From Montifringilla adamsi (Eukaryota > Chordata > Aves > Passeriformes > Passeridae), in assembly GCA_017590115.1 (NCBI GenBank), contig JAGGNK010012114.1, positions 3,806,389 through 3,870,388 on the forward strand: a DNA stretch of 64,000 nt, given 5' to 3'. Positions 26,674-38,100 of this stretch are shown in pieces (the first letter of the stretch is position 1; each line of letters begins with the position of its first letter). The translations under genes and the position numbers were made by a program. The notes beneath the pieces were generated by a model that searched no databases, had not been told where the DNA came from, and was given only the letters and a program-made list of their open reading frames with translations.

Positions 26674-27089
26674 CTGAAAAAAGGGGAAATATTTGTTACC
26701 CATATATATTAGAAGCAGAAAACACCAACACTGTTCCTGCATTTTGCAACTTACTTTAGAAGTAAAAATACTGCAAGCATTCTCACTAAAAAAAAAATAA
26801 ACAAAACCCACATGTAAATGCGAATTGCCAACACTATTTCACAACTAAAATCCTATCCAGGTTGTGTATTTTAGAATATTCAGGGTAAGGGGGACAAAAA
26901 GTACCCTAATTACAGGAAGTTGGTGTTCCACAATATTAATTATTATAATGACATTCAAATAAATAGATCAAAGAGTGAAAACACATTATTTCATCAGCAA
27001 TTTGGTATTGTTAGCCTTCACCACTTCTGACCTGCAAATTGTGTGTTCCTACATTTAGAAAAGACATTAAAAGAAAGTACATCTCTTAC

Positions 27090-27211
27090 TTTTCTTCCAC
27101 AGCAGATAATGCCTGCACTTGAACAATAACAAGAAACAGCTGGAATTAGTTCAAGCAGTAGCTTAGGTTGCAAACAAAGAAAATGCAGCTTCTTGTTACA
27201 TTGAGCAATTC
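27090..27211 (-). CDS. Candidate internal exon, unknown gene
   Basis: The minus-strand segment is preceded by attaaaattgcaacag (a weak pyrimidine tract, but a TTTTTTCTG run lies slightly further upstream). It ends at GAAAA before GTAAGA, a good donor. It is 122 bases, starts in phase 1 and ends in phase 0, with 40 open codons containing LHFLCLQPKLLLELIPAVSC and then a cysteine-rich end. The hydrophobic leucine-rich run could be a helix or membrane segment. The next candidate exon downstream on this strand (26519-26673) begins in phase 0, so the join is in frame. No family is recognised and the weak acceptor is the main doubt. Confidence 0.24.
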
Positions 27212-30200
27212 CTGTTGCAATTTTAATAAATACTTTAATTACAGAAAAAAACGCCAACAACTCAGTTGCCGTATGCGGCTATTACATTCTTCCTGTTTTG
27301 TACACTGTAAAAGTATTTGGAAATCAATATGACTCAAGCAGCACACAAAGTACTGAAAATAGAAACACCAGTGGCTTAGCAGGATACAGCATCCTTGAAC
27401 TTTCAAATGAGAATACTTAAGAAAGAATAATTCCTGTAAAATATGGCACTATCATCCAAACGATAACTTCTTTTGTATAGTTTCCAGAAAACTTTTATAA
27501 TTACCATTATATGGCATTAGGGAAAGCAGTATTCCACTTGGTCAGCATAAGGGGCACAATTCTAGAAAAAGATTACACACTATGGCACCCACCAAACCTC
27601 AACTCCTGTGAAGATATGTTCTTTTGCTAGTCACATGGGACACATTATGCAAATGCAAAACCTTCCATCAAAATGCAATTCATTAAAGAAATGTTCATTA
27701 GTTTTCTCACTCCCTTATTCTTTCACTCAATTTGGGGAAATTTTTCTGCTTCCAGAAACTTTTCTTTTACTTCACAATACCAACTGCTTAAGTAGAGTAA
27801 TCTTTTTAGGGCCATCCCTACTGTCCTGGCTACATTTCTGTATCACTCAGTCTTACCCGATTATCACATTTGGTCACTACAATTCAGCACGTCAGTAACA
27901 GTCTAAAATTCACCTTTATTAAAAAGCTTCCATCAAGAAGATTTGATTCATCATTTACAGCACTATAAAGCAACATATAGCTTGGAGGAAGATGAAAATC
28001 CCAGAGCCTGAGTTTACTCAGTGGAGGCTTGAGAGCTGCTGGGTGGCTAAGAATAAAGAATCACACAGAAGGGGACACTCAGGCTTGCTGGGGCAGGAAC
28101 AGCACTGTATTTATTAAATACTGCTCCTACTGCTTTATCCCACAATCTTGGATGCTTTCCTTGGCAGCCAGATTGCAGCCAAAGGCTGCTGCCATCAGCC
28201 ATGCACCTCCCCAGCTACTTGGGGGAACCACAATAGGGACTCCAAAGGAATTCAGAAACAGAAATTTTTTCACACTTAGGCAAGGGACACTAAAAGTAGC
28301 ATTTCTTGGCTCTCCATTTTCATTTTATCACATTACTTATAGAACTTCTCATAAAACATTTTTAGAAGGGTGTTCAGTGTCCAAGGAAAAGTTAAATGAT
28401 AACAGACAACAATAATTCATTCCACACAGGTAAGTTTCTTTGGATTTGCACCCTGTTGTATATTTTATCTTCAAAAGTAAAGAGGTATCCTTTTCAAGAA
28501 CAACTGCCAACAGTACTTCATCTACTCAGTCTGCTTCAGCTTCTTTAAGATTACCCTATATAGTTAAATTATAGTTTTGCTCTCTAGCCTCTGCTCAGAC
28601 TTAAATAAAAGAAAAACGTCATGAGAATCATGGGACCTACAGCATGTTGAAGTGCACAGTGAAAGCTAATTTAAGTGCTAGAAATTTGGTGAAAAAGTGA
28701 TCTTGAGTTTTATGGATACTAAAGAAAGCCTTTATTTCAGAACATAATAGCTTCATAAAGGTAAATTTTTGCTTCTTAACAATCCAGCTCTTAGTATCCA
28801 TAATATCATGTCAATATACAAAATGCCAAGAATAAAGAATACAAAGAAATGCTAAGAATAAAAAAAGGAAACAATTCAGAGGACATTGGAATATTTTTAA
28901 AACTAAAATAACCAGGCTATATTTGTCGTCCAATTTCCTCTCAGCAAGATTGTAGAGCAAATCTGAAACACTGATTGTACACTTACACTTAAGCGTTCCC
29001 TAAACATTACGATATCCATGAGATACACAAGTGCTAACATGTCTTTATCTTGTAAGAGGAGTTCTTGTAACACTATTGTTCACAAATGTCACTTCCATAA
29101 AATTGCCAGCCTCACATACAGCCTGTTTTCCTGAGACCAATACCAACTTCTTTTGTCTGTACTTGAAGTAATGAGTTGCAATCACATTTCAGTTAAGTAG
29201 CTTGACTTCTTTATTTAGACTGGTTTTTTAATATATTTCAAGTGGACTTTACATACTAATCCATTTACTAAAGTTGAAAACAACCCTAAACAACAACAGT
29301 CACCTTTTACTGTTCACTCAATCAGTAATTTCAGACAGAAAAACTAAGCCTATGTCTCCAATGAATCAATATAGGCTCACACACAACTAGAATTTTATCA
29401 AGAGAGATGCTACTCCAAGACAATTTTTTTCTGAAAATATAGCAAATCCATAGTTTCAGAAGAACATTTTAAAAAGTGACAAAATATGCAAGAAATCAAC
29501 AGATGCAATTTTTGTTGCTGCAGTATTATTGCATATTCACTACAGATTTCAATACTCCAACACTTCTAATAGCTAATAAACCACTTTTATCAAAGTATGT
29601 ATCTATTTAATATTGTCATTTGTTTAAACTAACCATTCAGGTGACCCTAGAGTGCTCTTAAGTATATGCATTTAGCACCCAAGGCTACCTTGCTTTCAGG
29701 CAAGGAAGTAATCTCACCATCCAACAAGATGTACCAACAAGAGTACAAAAAAAAAAAAAAGAACCAACTAACAAATCAAAACAAAACCACAAGCAAAACA
29801 AAACTTAACAACCCAGAAAGCATATGTCATTTTTCTCAGTACTCAACTGAAGTGATGAATGGATCAACCTTGTTTAAGAAAATACGAACATAAATTCCCC
29901 ATGTAATTTTGAGGCAGATGCAGTAATTCTTATCTTCTGACCCTGGTTACTCCAACTCAACAGGATATACAAATTCCAATAATTTTCAAATATCTGAGTA
30001 GTCCCATGAAAGGAAACAGAAGTATCACAGGTGCAACTTGTACCACATGTAAACAGTCTGTTGGATTAGAGCTCCCACACAGTAACATGTAAGAAGAACA
30101 GTGAAATCTTCTTGAATAGTTCAGGGCATGAAAGGGAAGATCTTGGCATTTTTTTAAAACATACCAGGAAAACAACCAAAAAATCTGAGAACTTGTATGG

Positions 30201-31173
30201 CAATGAAAGGAAACAGATCTTTCATATTGCTGAGTGAGTATGCAATTTTTTTGGAGAAGTAAAGAAAACAAAACAAAACTTTGAAAGCTAATGAACTGAT
30301 AACAATTAATTGTGGTCCTTAATAGGCTATGCACCTGTGTGCACACAACACTTGTGTGGTCCTGGTAAGATGAGGCATTTATGACTTCTCTTTCTTGCAT
30401 GGACTCTCTTTGCCAGATGGTATGTAAACTCATTCTGTAGCTTTTCATCTAGTCAAGGATTTACAGAATGCTCTACATCCTGCTCTCAAGAGCAGCAGGG
30501 AAGAAATTATCTTTGATACCTCTGCCTTATTTTCCAAAGTTGGAAGGAAAAAAATAAGAGGTTCAGATTGCTAGGGGATGAGAACACAAACAATGACTGC
30601 ACAGATGACACATGGTTTACTATCTTGTAAAGTACAGGACAAGAGCAGGAACCCAGCCATTAAATTGCTGGAACACGGCTACTCACAGCACAGGGTACCA
30701 GAAAGACCTCATCAGAACTGAGACAGGCAAATCCAGTTATCCATTTGCAAAAAATATGATTCAAGCTGGCAGAAGAACAGGAAAAGGATGCTAAGAATTT
30801 CTGGGAATGGAAAGCTTATTTACATTAGCAACTAAAGTAGCCTGGCTTGCATAGGATTGCAATACAATGGCAATTAAGGAATAAAATTGCTCTTTAAATG
30901 TCAGAGGAAGCATTTCAGAAAAGTCTTAGGATGAAAGATAACTCTTACACACACACAAAAATAAGGAGGGAAGACTTTGAAAAGAAACCAAATAAAAAAA
31001 AGCTCATTGTTCTCAGAGCATAGATACTGGTCAAAAACTTAGTTGCAACAGCAAAGGTAAACCACCTAAGTAGAATAAAACTGTATATAAGACTCACACA
31101 GCTCCAGATGTCTTTCAGTTTCATTCTACACCTATTAATTTTTCCCATTAGATGACACTTTGTTTTCAGTATC
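27212..31173. other. AT-rich stretch with one mild GC bump
   Basis: No gene is recognised. 28030-28240 is less AT-rich than its surroundings and holds a plus frame of 128 codons (28029-28415) without any motif. A perfect CAG/GTAAGT donor-like site follows at about 28426-28434, but the preceding frame is closed. An A14 run followed by an A/C-rich tail occupies 29747-29805. The 163-codon minus frame at 29957-30448 has no recognisable domain. Confidence 0.5.
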
Positions 31174-31882
31174 AAATCCTAAAATGGTACAGCTTGGAAG
31201 TGACCCTGAAGATTATCTAGTTCCAAGTCCCCTGCCATGGGAAGGAACCCCCCACTAGCCTAGGCTGCTCAAAGCCCCACCCAACCTGACCCTGAACATC
31301 TCCAGAGATGGGACATCCACCTGTGACAGTGCCTCATCACCCTCACAGTACAGAACGTCTTGATAATATCTTACATAATCTACCCTCATTCCATTTAAAA
31401 CCATCCCCACTTGTCCCGTCACTACATGTCTTTGTCACAAGTCCTTCTCTGGCCTTTTGATAAGGCCCTGTTTGGGTACTGGAAGGCTACCATAAAGTCT
31501 CCCTGGAGCCTGCTCTTTTCCAGGCTGAACATCTCCAGCTTTCTCAGTCTTTCTTCATAGGAGAGGTGCCCCAGCCCTACGACAATTTTTGTAACTGTCC
31601 TCTGCACTCACTCCAACAGTTCCCTGTCCTTCCTGTACTGGGGACCCAAGAGCTGGATACAGCACTGCAGGTGGGGTCTCACCAGAGCAGAGCAGAGCTG
31701 AGCAGAGAAGAGCAGAGGGACAGAATCCCCTCTCTCGCCCTGCTGACCACACTCATTTTGATGCCACTCAGGACACGGCTGGTTTTTTGGACTGCATCCA
31801 GCTTCTCATCCACCAGCACTCCCAAATCCTTAATCTCTGTGCTGCTTTCAATCCATCCTCTGCCCAGCCTGTATTTGTGCTT
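31174..31882 (-). mobile_element. CR1 LINE fragment with reverse-transcriptase tail
   Basis: This is the longest CR1 in the window, about 709 bp, minus strand, 3' end at low coordinates. On the minus strand the upstream end encodes DLGVLVDEKLD, the conserved C-terminal stretch of CR1 ORF2 (reverse transcriptase). It is followed by the ccccacctgcagtgctgtatccagctc region, then the 3' untranslated phrases (cctggaaaagagcaggctcc, ggcaggggacttggaactag). The frame is broken by stops and indels. Compared with the usual CR1 arrangement as I remember it, about 20 bases seem missing between the ggactgc and atccagc segments near 31795. The element is 5'-truncated and its 3' octamer is degraded. Frames reported here on both strands (31422-31607, 31555-31752, 31566-32000) belong to it and are not host genes. 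Confidence 0.95.
31690..31720. repeat. agcag-type short tandem repeat inside CR1
   Basis: Within the CR1 the sequence cycles through agagcagagcagagctgagc and then agagaagagcagagg, a small expansion with a 5-bp period. CR1 3' regions commonly carry a single cagagcagag motif here, so this looks like local slippage after insertion. Confidence 0.6.
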
Positions 31883-32647
31883 AAGTACTTATATGTCAGA
31901 GTATTTATCTGCCAAAATGATTCAGGTAACCAGCATAAACATTCAAACACATAGCCATACTAGTTGCAGCAGTAAATACACTAAAGTAACATGGCCTTAA
32001 TTATTAGAGTATATTATTTTGCTATGAAAATAATTAAATGCTATGCTAGTAGCCCATAAGATGAAAAGATATTATTTCACTATATGATGTAACTCTTGAA
32101 TCTGATTACAAAAGCAGAACAACAGTAACAAAAATTACAGGTCTTGAATAACTGGGGGCAGGAGGGAAAAACCTGACTTTGGTAATGATTTTTAAAACAT
32201 GAGCTTTTAATATTTTAAACATAAAATATGGGAAAAGGCTAGAGAGGTCTACTCAGTAACCCCTAAATATATGCCAAAGACTCCAGAATATTCCCTTTCA
32301 GACTAGGTGTTAGGACAGATATCCATTAGCAATGAGAAGTGCTATTCCAACATCTGAACTATTTTAGATCTAATTAATCAGCAGGAGAAATACATACGGT
32401 GTTGATATACTAGCCAACACTTCTCTGGGAACGGTACAGTTCATACAAAAAGCTGAACAAGTCCTTAAATATCCACTATTGAGTAAAACTTCCAGGACTA
32501 AAATAAAAAGTATTGTTCAAAATAGCAAGGCTTCACAAAATGAAACCACAAGCATAGCAGCTGTCATAATAGAAACTCATATGAAATCTCTGCTGTCAGT
32601 TTCAGTGAAGAAATACAAACTTTCAAGACCAAGATTTGGATAATAAC
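31883..32647. other. AT-rich spacer
   Basis: No gene or repeat is recognised between the 5' truncation of the CR1 and the candidate exon that begins at 32648. The sequence is AT-rich. Confidence 0.5.
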
Positions 32648-32884
32648 CTTGTGGACTCTCTCAGCCATTCCCATCTCTCCAACTCCTGTGTATATTTCCC
32701 TGCTCAGTAACAATGGTATTACTCTTTCTCTCACACTTGTGCCCACAGTAGCTGGTAATGCAAATAATTTCCAGAAACCAAAGGTTTGAACTGCCACATG
32801 AATCATTCCATTACTGGGACTATCATATACGTTCTGAATTATAAAACTCAGCAATTCTAAAAAGGAGCGTATTTCATCTTGCTT
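32648..32884 (-). CDS. Candidate internal exon, unknown gene
   Basis: Within a 208-codon minus-strand open frame (32564-33190) a clear acceptor, gatttttttacctctttcag, precedes 237 open bases that could end at AAG before GTTATT (weak donor) or earlier at AGA before GTAATA. Both options keep phase 0 at both ends. The encoded 79 residues look helical and alpha-repeat-like, for example EIRSFLELLSFIIQNVYDSP and then AVQTFGFWKLFALPATVGTS. That would suit a HEAT/armadillo-type scaffold, but this is only an impression and I do not recognise the protein. Upstream on the same strand the open frame continues through a Cys/Gly/Ala-rich, less AT-rich patch (33060-33190). The donor weakness and lack of homology evidence keep confidence low. 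Confidence 0.22.
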
Positions 32885-35146
32885 CTGAAAGAGGTAAAAA
32901 AATCTTTGCAACATAATTACTAATAAACAACAGAAATCTATGCAGTTTCTGTGGGGGTTTATTACTAGTAGAGTATTTAACCTACATGCTGCTACGGGAA
33001 GAGACACAAGGGACTGACAGCAACCTCTGTAGATGAGAAGAAGCATTCCTGGCTGCCAGCAGCAGCCAACTCCTCCTTGTCCAGCAGCAGTCTTCAGCTG
33101 GCTGGCCTTGGCACAGTATACAGCAAGGTCATGATAACCCCCGTGCCTGCAGCAACAGGCAGCAGCACTGGGTGTGACAGTCCCTCCCAAGGCACCAGGC
33201 TGTGCTTTACTGATTTACTACAGGAGTTCTGTGTTTTCAGAAACAGCAATAAAGGCTCTTGTGACAGCAGAATCACAGTTTAAGACGTGACAGTGGACTC
33301 AAGTTGAAAAAGAGGAATTCAGAACAATGATGTTCTTCAGTTATTTTGAAGACAAATATGTAGAATCCAAAGACTCATGGAAAACTGAAAAAAAACCCCT
33401 TCACAAACAATGGAGCACTGATTACTCCAAAAGTGGAAATTCTAGTCTGTTTCAGAATTAGCCTACACTGTTGAATAAGATCAGTCCATAAATATTTACC
33501 ATTAAATACACTTAAGAAAGATAGTATTTGTCTTCATCTTTGTCAGAAAAATGTTTAACTCCATCCCGATGGGATGTCCAACAGCAATGCATAATAAAAG
33601 AGTCAAGAAATAAAAAGACAAAGATCTGATTTTTAAAACAGATACTGCTCTGAGAGACAGACTAGTGAGACTCCATTGTGCAAATTAAACATGCAGAATA
33701 GTAGCATGAGTATACGTCTGTTCACCATTGTTTTCAATGTTTCATATGGCCTTTCAGGCTAGTGTTTTCATTGCCTTTAATGAAAGAACATGAAGACTGA
33801 AGAGAATAACACCTCTTATGAACCTTCAAAAAACCACAATTGCACCATTCATGGCATTCAGGGGTTATGAAAATTCAGAACCTAGCAGCTGTTACAAATG
33901 ATAAATTATAAGTTATAAACCAGCATACCTAGATATTTTCTGGGAAAGAAAGTGTATTCCATCTCAAATTTCAGAACTCATTTGAAACTAAAAGTGGGCC
34001 AGAGGCACATGTCAGTTTGTTTGCTTGCTTTATATTTTAATTAATTTACTTATTTAAAATCTGTTTTGCATATAAACAAAAGCTTGAGGGGTGGAGGAAG
34101 AATTTCCAGTAACTGAGTTTATTTTTGCAATAAATACTATCCTTACTCTTAACACAATTTTACTCATATAACAATGCCCTTGTTTCTTTTGCCTCCCCTC
34201 AATACTAGCCTTTAAAGTGATTATAGCTAGATAACAAGGTTTAAAGGATAGGAAGTTCAAAGAAATTGTAAAAGGGGAAGAAATACAAGGCTATTTGCTT
34301 TTTCAACAATGGGATGGTATTGAGAGATTTTTTTTCCAGTAAAAAAAATGGGCAATTTTATATCCTCACAGAATCCTGTGCTTATGGCCACAGACAAGGC
34401 AACATGATAACTATCAGGCAATGTAGCATCTTATTGTAATTGTAACGAAAACTCCAAATACAATCACATTTTGGTTTTATCCGGACTAAATTAACCCATA
34501 CTTAACAGTGTGCCTCACCCACCCACACAAGGTGATGAAGTGATCTTTTTAAAAAGAAGTTTCTGACGAGGACTCAGACAGAGTAATATTTACACTGACA
34601 TGTCTCAGACATTTGACTGGCACAAACATGAGCAGCTAAAAATTACATGTGCCTTGTAACCACTGTTTCATGAATATCACTTCTCTGTGGAAAAACGTAT
34701 TGTAAAGTTAATACAATGCCACACACAAGTGAAGTCATTGCATATTAATTTTACCATGACTAACAATTCTGTATCACTGATTTTGCTTTAGACTTACAGT
34801 ATATTTGAAGTGCAATCCAGACAAGATACTTACACAAAGAATTTCCACCCTCCCTGCTCTTTCCCTCCTTCACACAGTATCCATGTAACACACAAACATT
34901 TCATCACTTTTATTTTTTCCGAGGTTCCTGCCATAGAGCATCATTTAGCCACAGTGTACAAGACCTGCACAGGATGCAGAAAATACTAGATGCTCCGGAA
35001 ACTGTTGGGTTGACTCTGCTTATTTTTTTAAATGACAATTTAGAATGGTAGAGTTACATGTAGATGTATTCATTCTTCTTCATATGTTTCTTTGGGAAAT
35101 GGGATCTGAAATAGAATCCAAGGAATGGACTCAAATATTCCCAGGG
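32885..35146. other. AT-rich stretch with a mild GC bump
   Basis: 33060-33290 is noticeably less AT-rich (agcagcag and gcaggc clusters), with opposing frames of 60-68 codons and no motif. Nothing else is recognised. Confidence 0.45.
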
Positions 35147-35168
35147 AAAAAAAAAAAAAAAAAAAAAA
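35147..35168. repeat. Poly(A) run, A22
   Basis: A pure run of 22 A follows ccaggg. A second pure run, A14, lies 180 bp away at 35348-35361, also after ggg. The plus-strand 130-codon frame (35045-35437) simply bridges both runs as lysine tracts. No SINE body or target duplication was found beside either run. Confidence 0.9.
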
Positions 35169-38100
35169 GCTGTATTCTTCTCCATAAACTCTGGCCCCAA
35201 GACCAAAGAGCCATGCTTGCTCCCATAAAAATGAATGAAGAATTCTCTGATCTTCCTAAGCCAGCTTTTGTTCTTTTCAGAGACTTTCCAATGGAAAGAT
35301 TTGCATTACGGCCTTCTTTCCTGAAACTTTTTCATTTTCTCATTGGGAAAAAAAAAAAAAAGGTCTTAGATTGTTTTGTCTATAGAAGAGTGACCTCTGC
35401 AGTCAGATTCTGTAGAGTCTTTAATACTGTTCTTTAATCTCTTTTTCAGTGTGACAGATTTTGGGAGGTAGGGGTGAGGGGATGAAGAAGAGTGGAAACA
35501 GGAAGAAAAATGTAAAAAAAGCAATCAACCTCTCAGAACTCTGATATCAAGTGTTTCAAATGCAGATAGTTCCCCTCTCTTTTCTTTTACTACAGAACAA
35601 AAAAACGGTTCCAGATTTGGAGGAAACAGAAAACAAAGCCACTGCCAACAAAGGAACCATGCCACCATTACTGAAAGGAATTTAATGATGAAATGTTCAG
35701 AGGTGACCCCGTTCTGTAGAAAAGGATCCTGAACCTACTTCAGACCACAAACTGAATCAACAGTGGGAGGATGCTGCCCTCTCTAGCGCTTTAAGAGAAC
35801 TGCTGCATACAAGACACAGGTTTTTTGTTTAGGGTTTTTTCTTTGAAGAAGAAAAAGCATCGGCTGTGTCCGATTTCAGTTACTTCACTTCAAATGTGCA
35901 CAAACTGAAATGAATTCAGGGAAAAGCACCAGCATGAAGTAACATTCAGAGAATACTATGAACTAAAAAACTCAAAAAATAATCTGTTTATAATAAAAGA
36001 ATCAATCAAGGGCATATATTTCACAATTTGATACATTCAGAAGATTGTTACAAGAGAGATCTGTGCTCCGTGGCCTTTTTCATGGTAAAACTACTTAAGA
36101 GACCAAATTGCAGTCAGAGAGATTTAATGTTAATATCCATAGAGCTTGAAAGAAAATGTGCCCCAGTAGAATGTATAGAAGAAACTTAAGAATCTCTGCC
36201 ATTGGGAAATGCAAACAACAGTTAAGAATTATTTCCTGAAAAAGGCATGAATTTCCATGAATTTGCTTTTGCTCTCTAGCAATTACTTCCTACCTGCCAC
36301 TTTCTCCATTTCACTGAGAGAAGTGTGCAATGTAGGGTAGCCTCCAGAAGAACTTGGGCAGTTATCATAGGGACTTTTAGATGCAGCCCAAAGACTCTAT
36401 CTTGTTTCTTTGCACTTCAGGTAAGACCACTAAATGTGGCACTCAAAACATGTGCAGCCAGCTACTCCTGTATCTAGAGAAATAGCAAACTTTCTGCAGT
36501 AAGGAAGAATTAATGCAAATCCAGCAACATTGAGCAGGATCCTGTTTTGCATCTCCCCCCTTACATTTTTCCATCTAAGTAGGGAATACAAGAAACCTTT
36601 CCAGATTCTGAGAGTGGGTGAAGATGAAAAGGATTTTTGAGAACATACAGTTCAAACTCCCTGCTCGAGGTTTCACTCTGTCCATAATACCTTGATCTGC
36701 ATGTTCAACAAGTTTGGTCACTCCCAAACACACTGAAAATCTGGATCTGCCACAAGGGAACAGTAAACAAAAGTTTGCTGAATAAATTAAGGATTTAGTT
36801 AATACATTAGAAATTATTTATTAATATGCCTTATGAAGAATTGAGTCATTATGAGAAATTTATCTTCCTCAAATCAGTATACATTTTCATATGTACCATC
36901 ATTTCAGGCTACATTTGATTAAATGAATGACCGTAGCTAAAAGAAAGAAGAATAAACTATACTGTTGTAAGTATGTAGTGAAAGAAAACAATTGAACAAT
37001 ACATTTCTTTTACGTACCAACAAAACACAGTAAAAAAGCAGCACCACAAACAATTGTCTACACAGACTGTTTTTTAACATCAAGATCATTCCAACACCAT
37101 AATAACCACAGTTACGCAGCCCATCTTGCAAGTATAGGAAGGTGCAATGTATGAACTGATCATAAAATAAACGTGCTAACTAGGCATTTGTTCATGATTG
37201 TGTTTCCCACACATCATACACAGGCCACAAAAAAAACACTACAGAATTAAAAATTAAAAAAATATTCTAAAGGCTTTTCTAGTTGTAACTGAGTGGAAAT
37301 TGTCTTGCACTTTCACTATTTCTTGAACAGCAAGTGTTGTGTCTTTCTGGTATACAGCATTTTATCCTCAGCAAAGTAGTCTCTGCTCCTGGAAAGAAAA
37401 ATCTGGGTTTTGCAAGAACTGGTTACAATTGTATAATTAAGGAAGTCTAAAGATAATGTTTTGTAAATCTACCCAGGACCAAGATACTGCAAGCACAATG
37501 GACTTCATAAACCAGAATTGGACATAAAAAATATAACTTGGATTTCTATGAAATCACCATACAATTTGCAACCCAGCTGAGCAGCTTTTTCATTCACTTA
37601 GCTTCTATTTTTTGCTCTCCTGTGGTACTCCTCTACCTAGGCATGGCCCTACATGTTTTTACTTTCTCTCCTATAACATGTCTTTCTACATCCCACTGTC
37701 TAGCTGATGAAATTGTGACATTTTTAGTATAAATTACCATCCAATTTACACATTCTGTTGTTAAGTTATTTAAACATCTAAAAAGTGCCTCTAGACATGT
37801 AAGAGCTGTCCAGTCACATCAATGAGACCACAGCAGTCAGGCATCACTAGAAATTCCATTAGACATTTAAGAAAGCCTGGGGGTTTTTTTATCCAACAGT
37901 ATAAACTTGTATTGTGTTTGGTTAGCCAACTTATATTTTAGGTACCTCTATCAGTGCAATATAATTGCAAAATTATGATAAGTAACGTCATGCAATTAAG
38001 TTTAAGCATTGGTCTCAAATCCGAAATAAAGACAGGGCCATGTCAGAAAATGCCAATGCACAGATTATAAAGGAGTCACTAATTCTGTTCTGTATAAAGT

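Noticed and set aside
28426..28434. Perfect CAG/GTAAGT donor on the plus strand
   Set aside because: The frames just upstream are closed by stops within a few codons and no acceptor with a pyrimidine tract is suitably placed.
36632..36680. Possible CR1 remnant (cagttcaaactccctgctcgagg)
   Set aside because: The match is weak, no terminal octamer is present, and divergence is too high to separate it from chance by eye.
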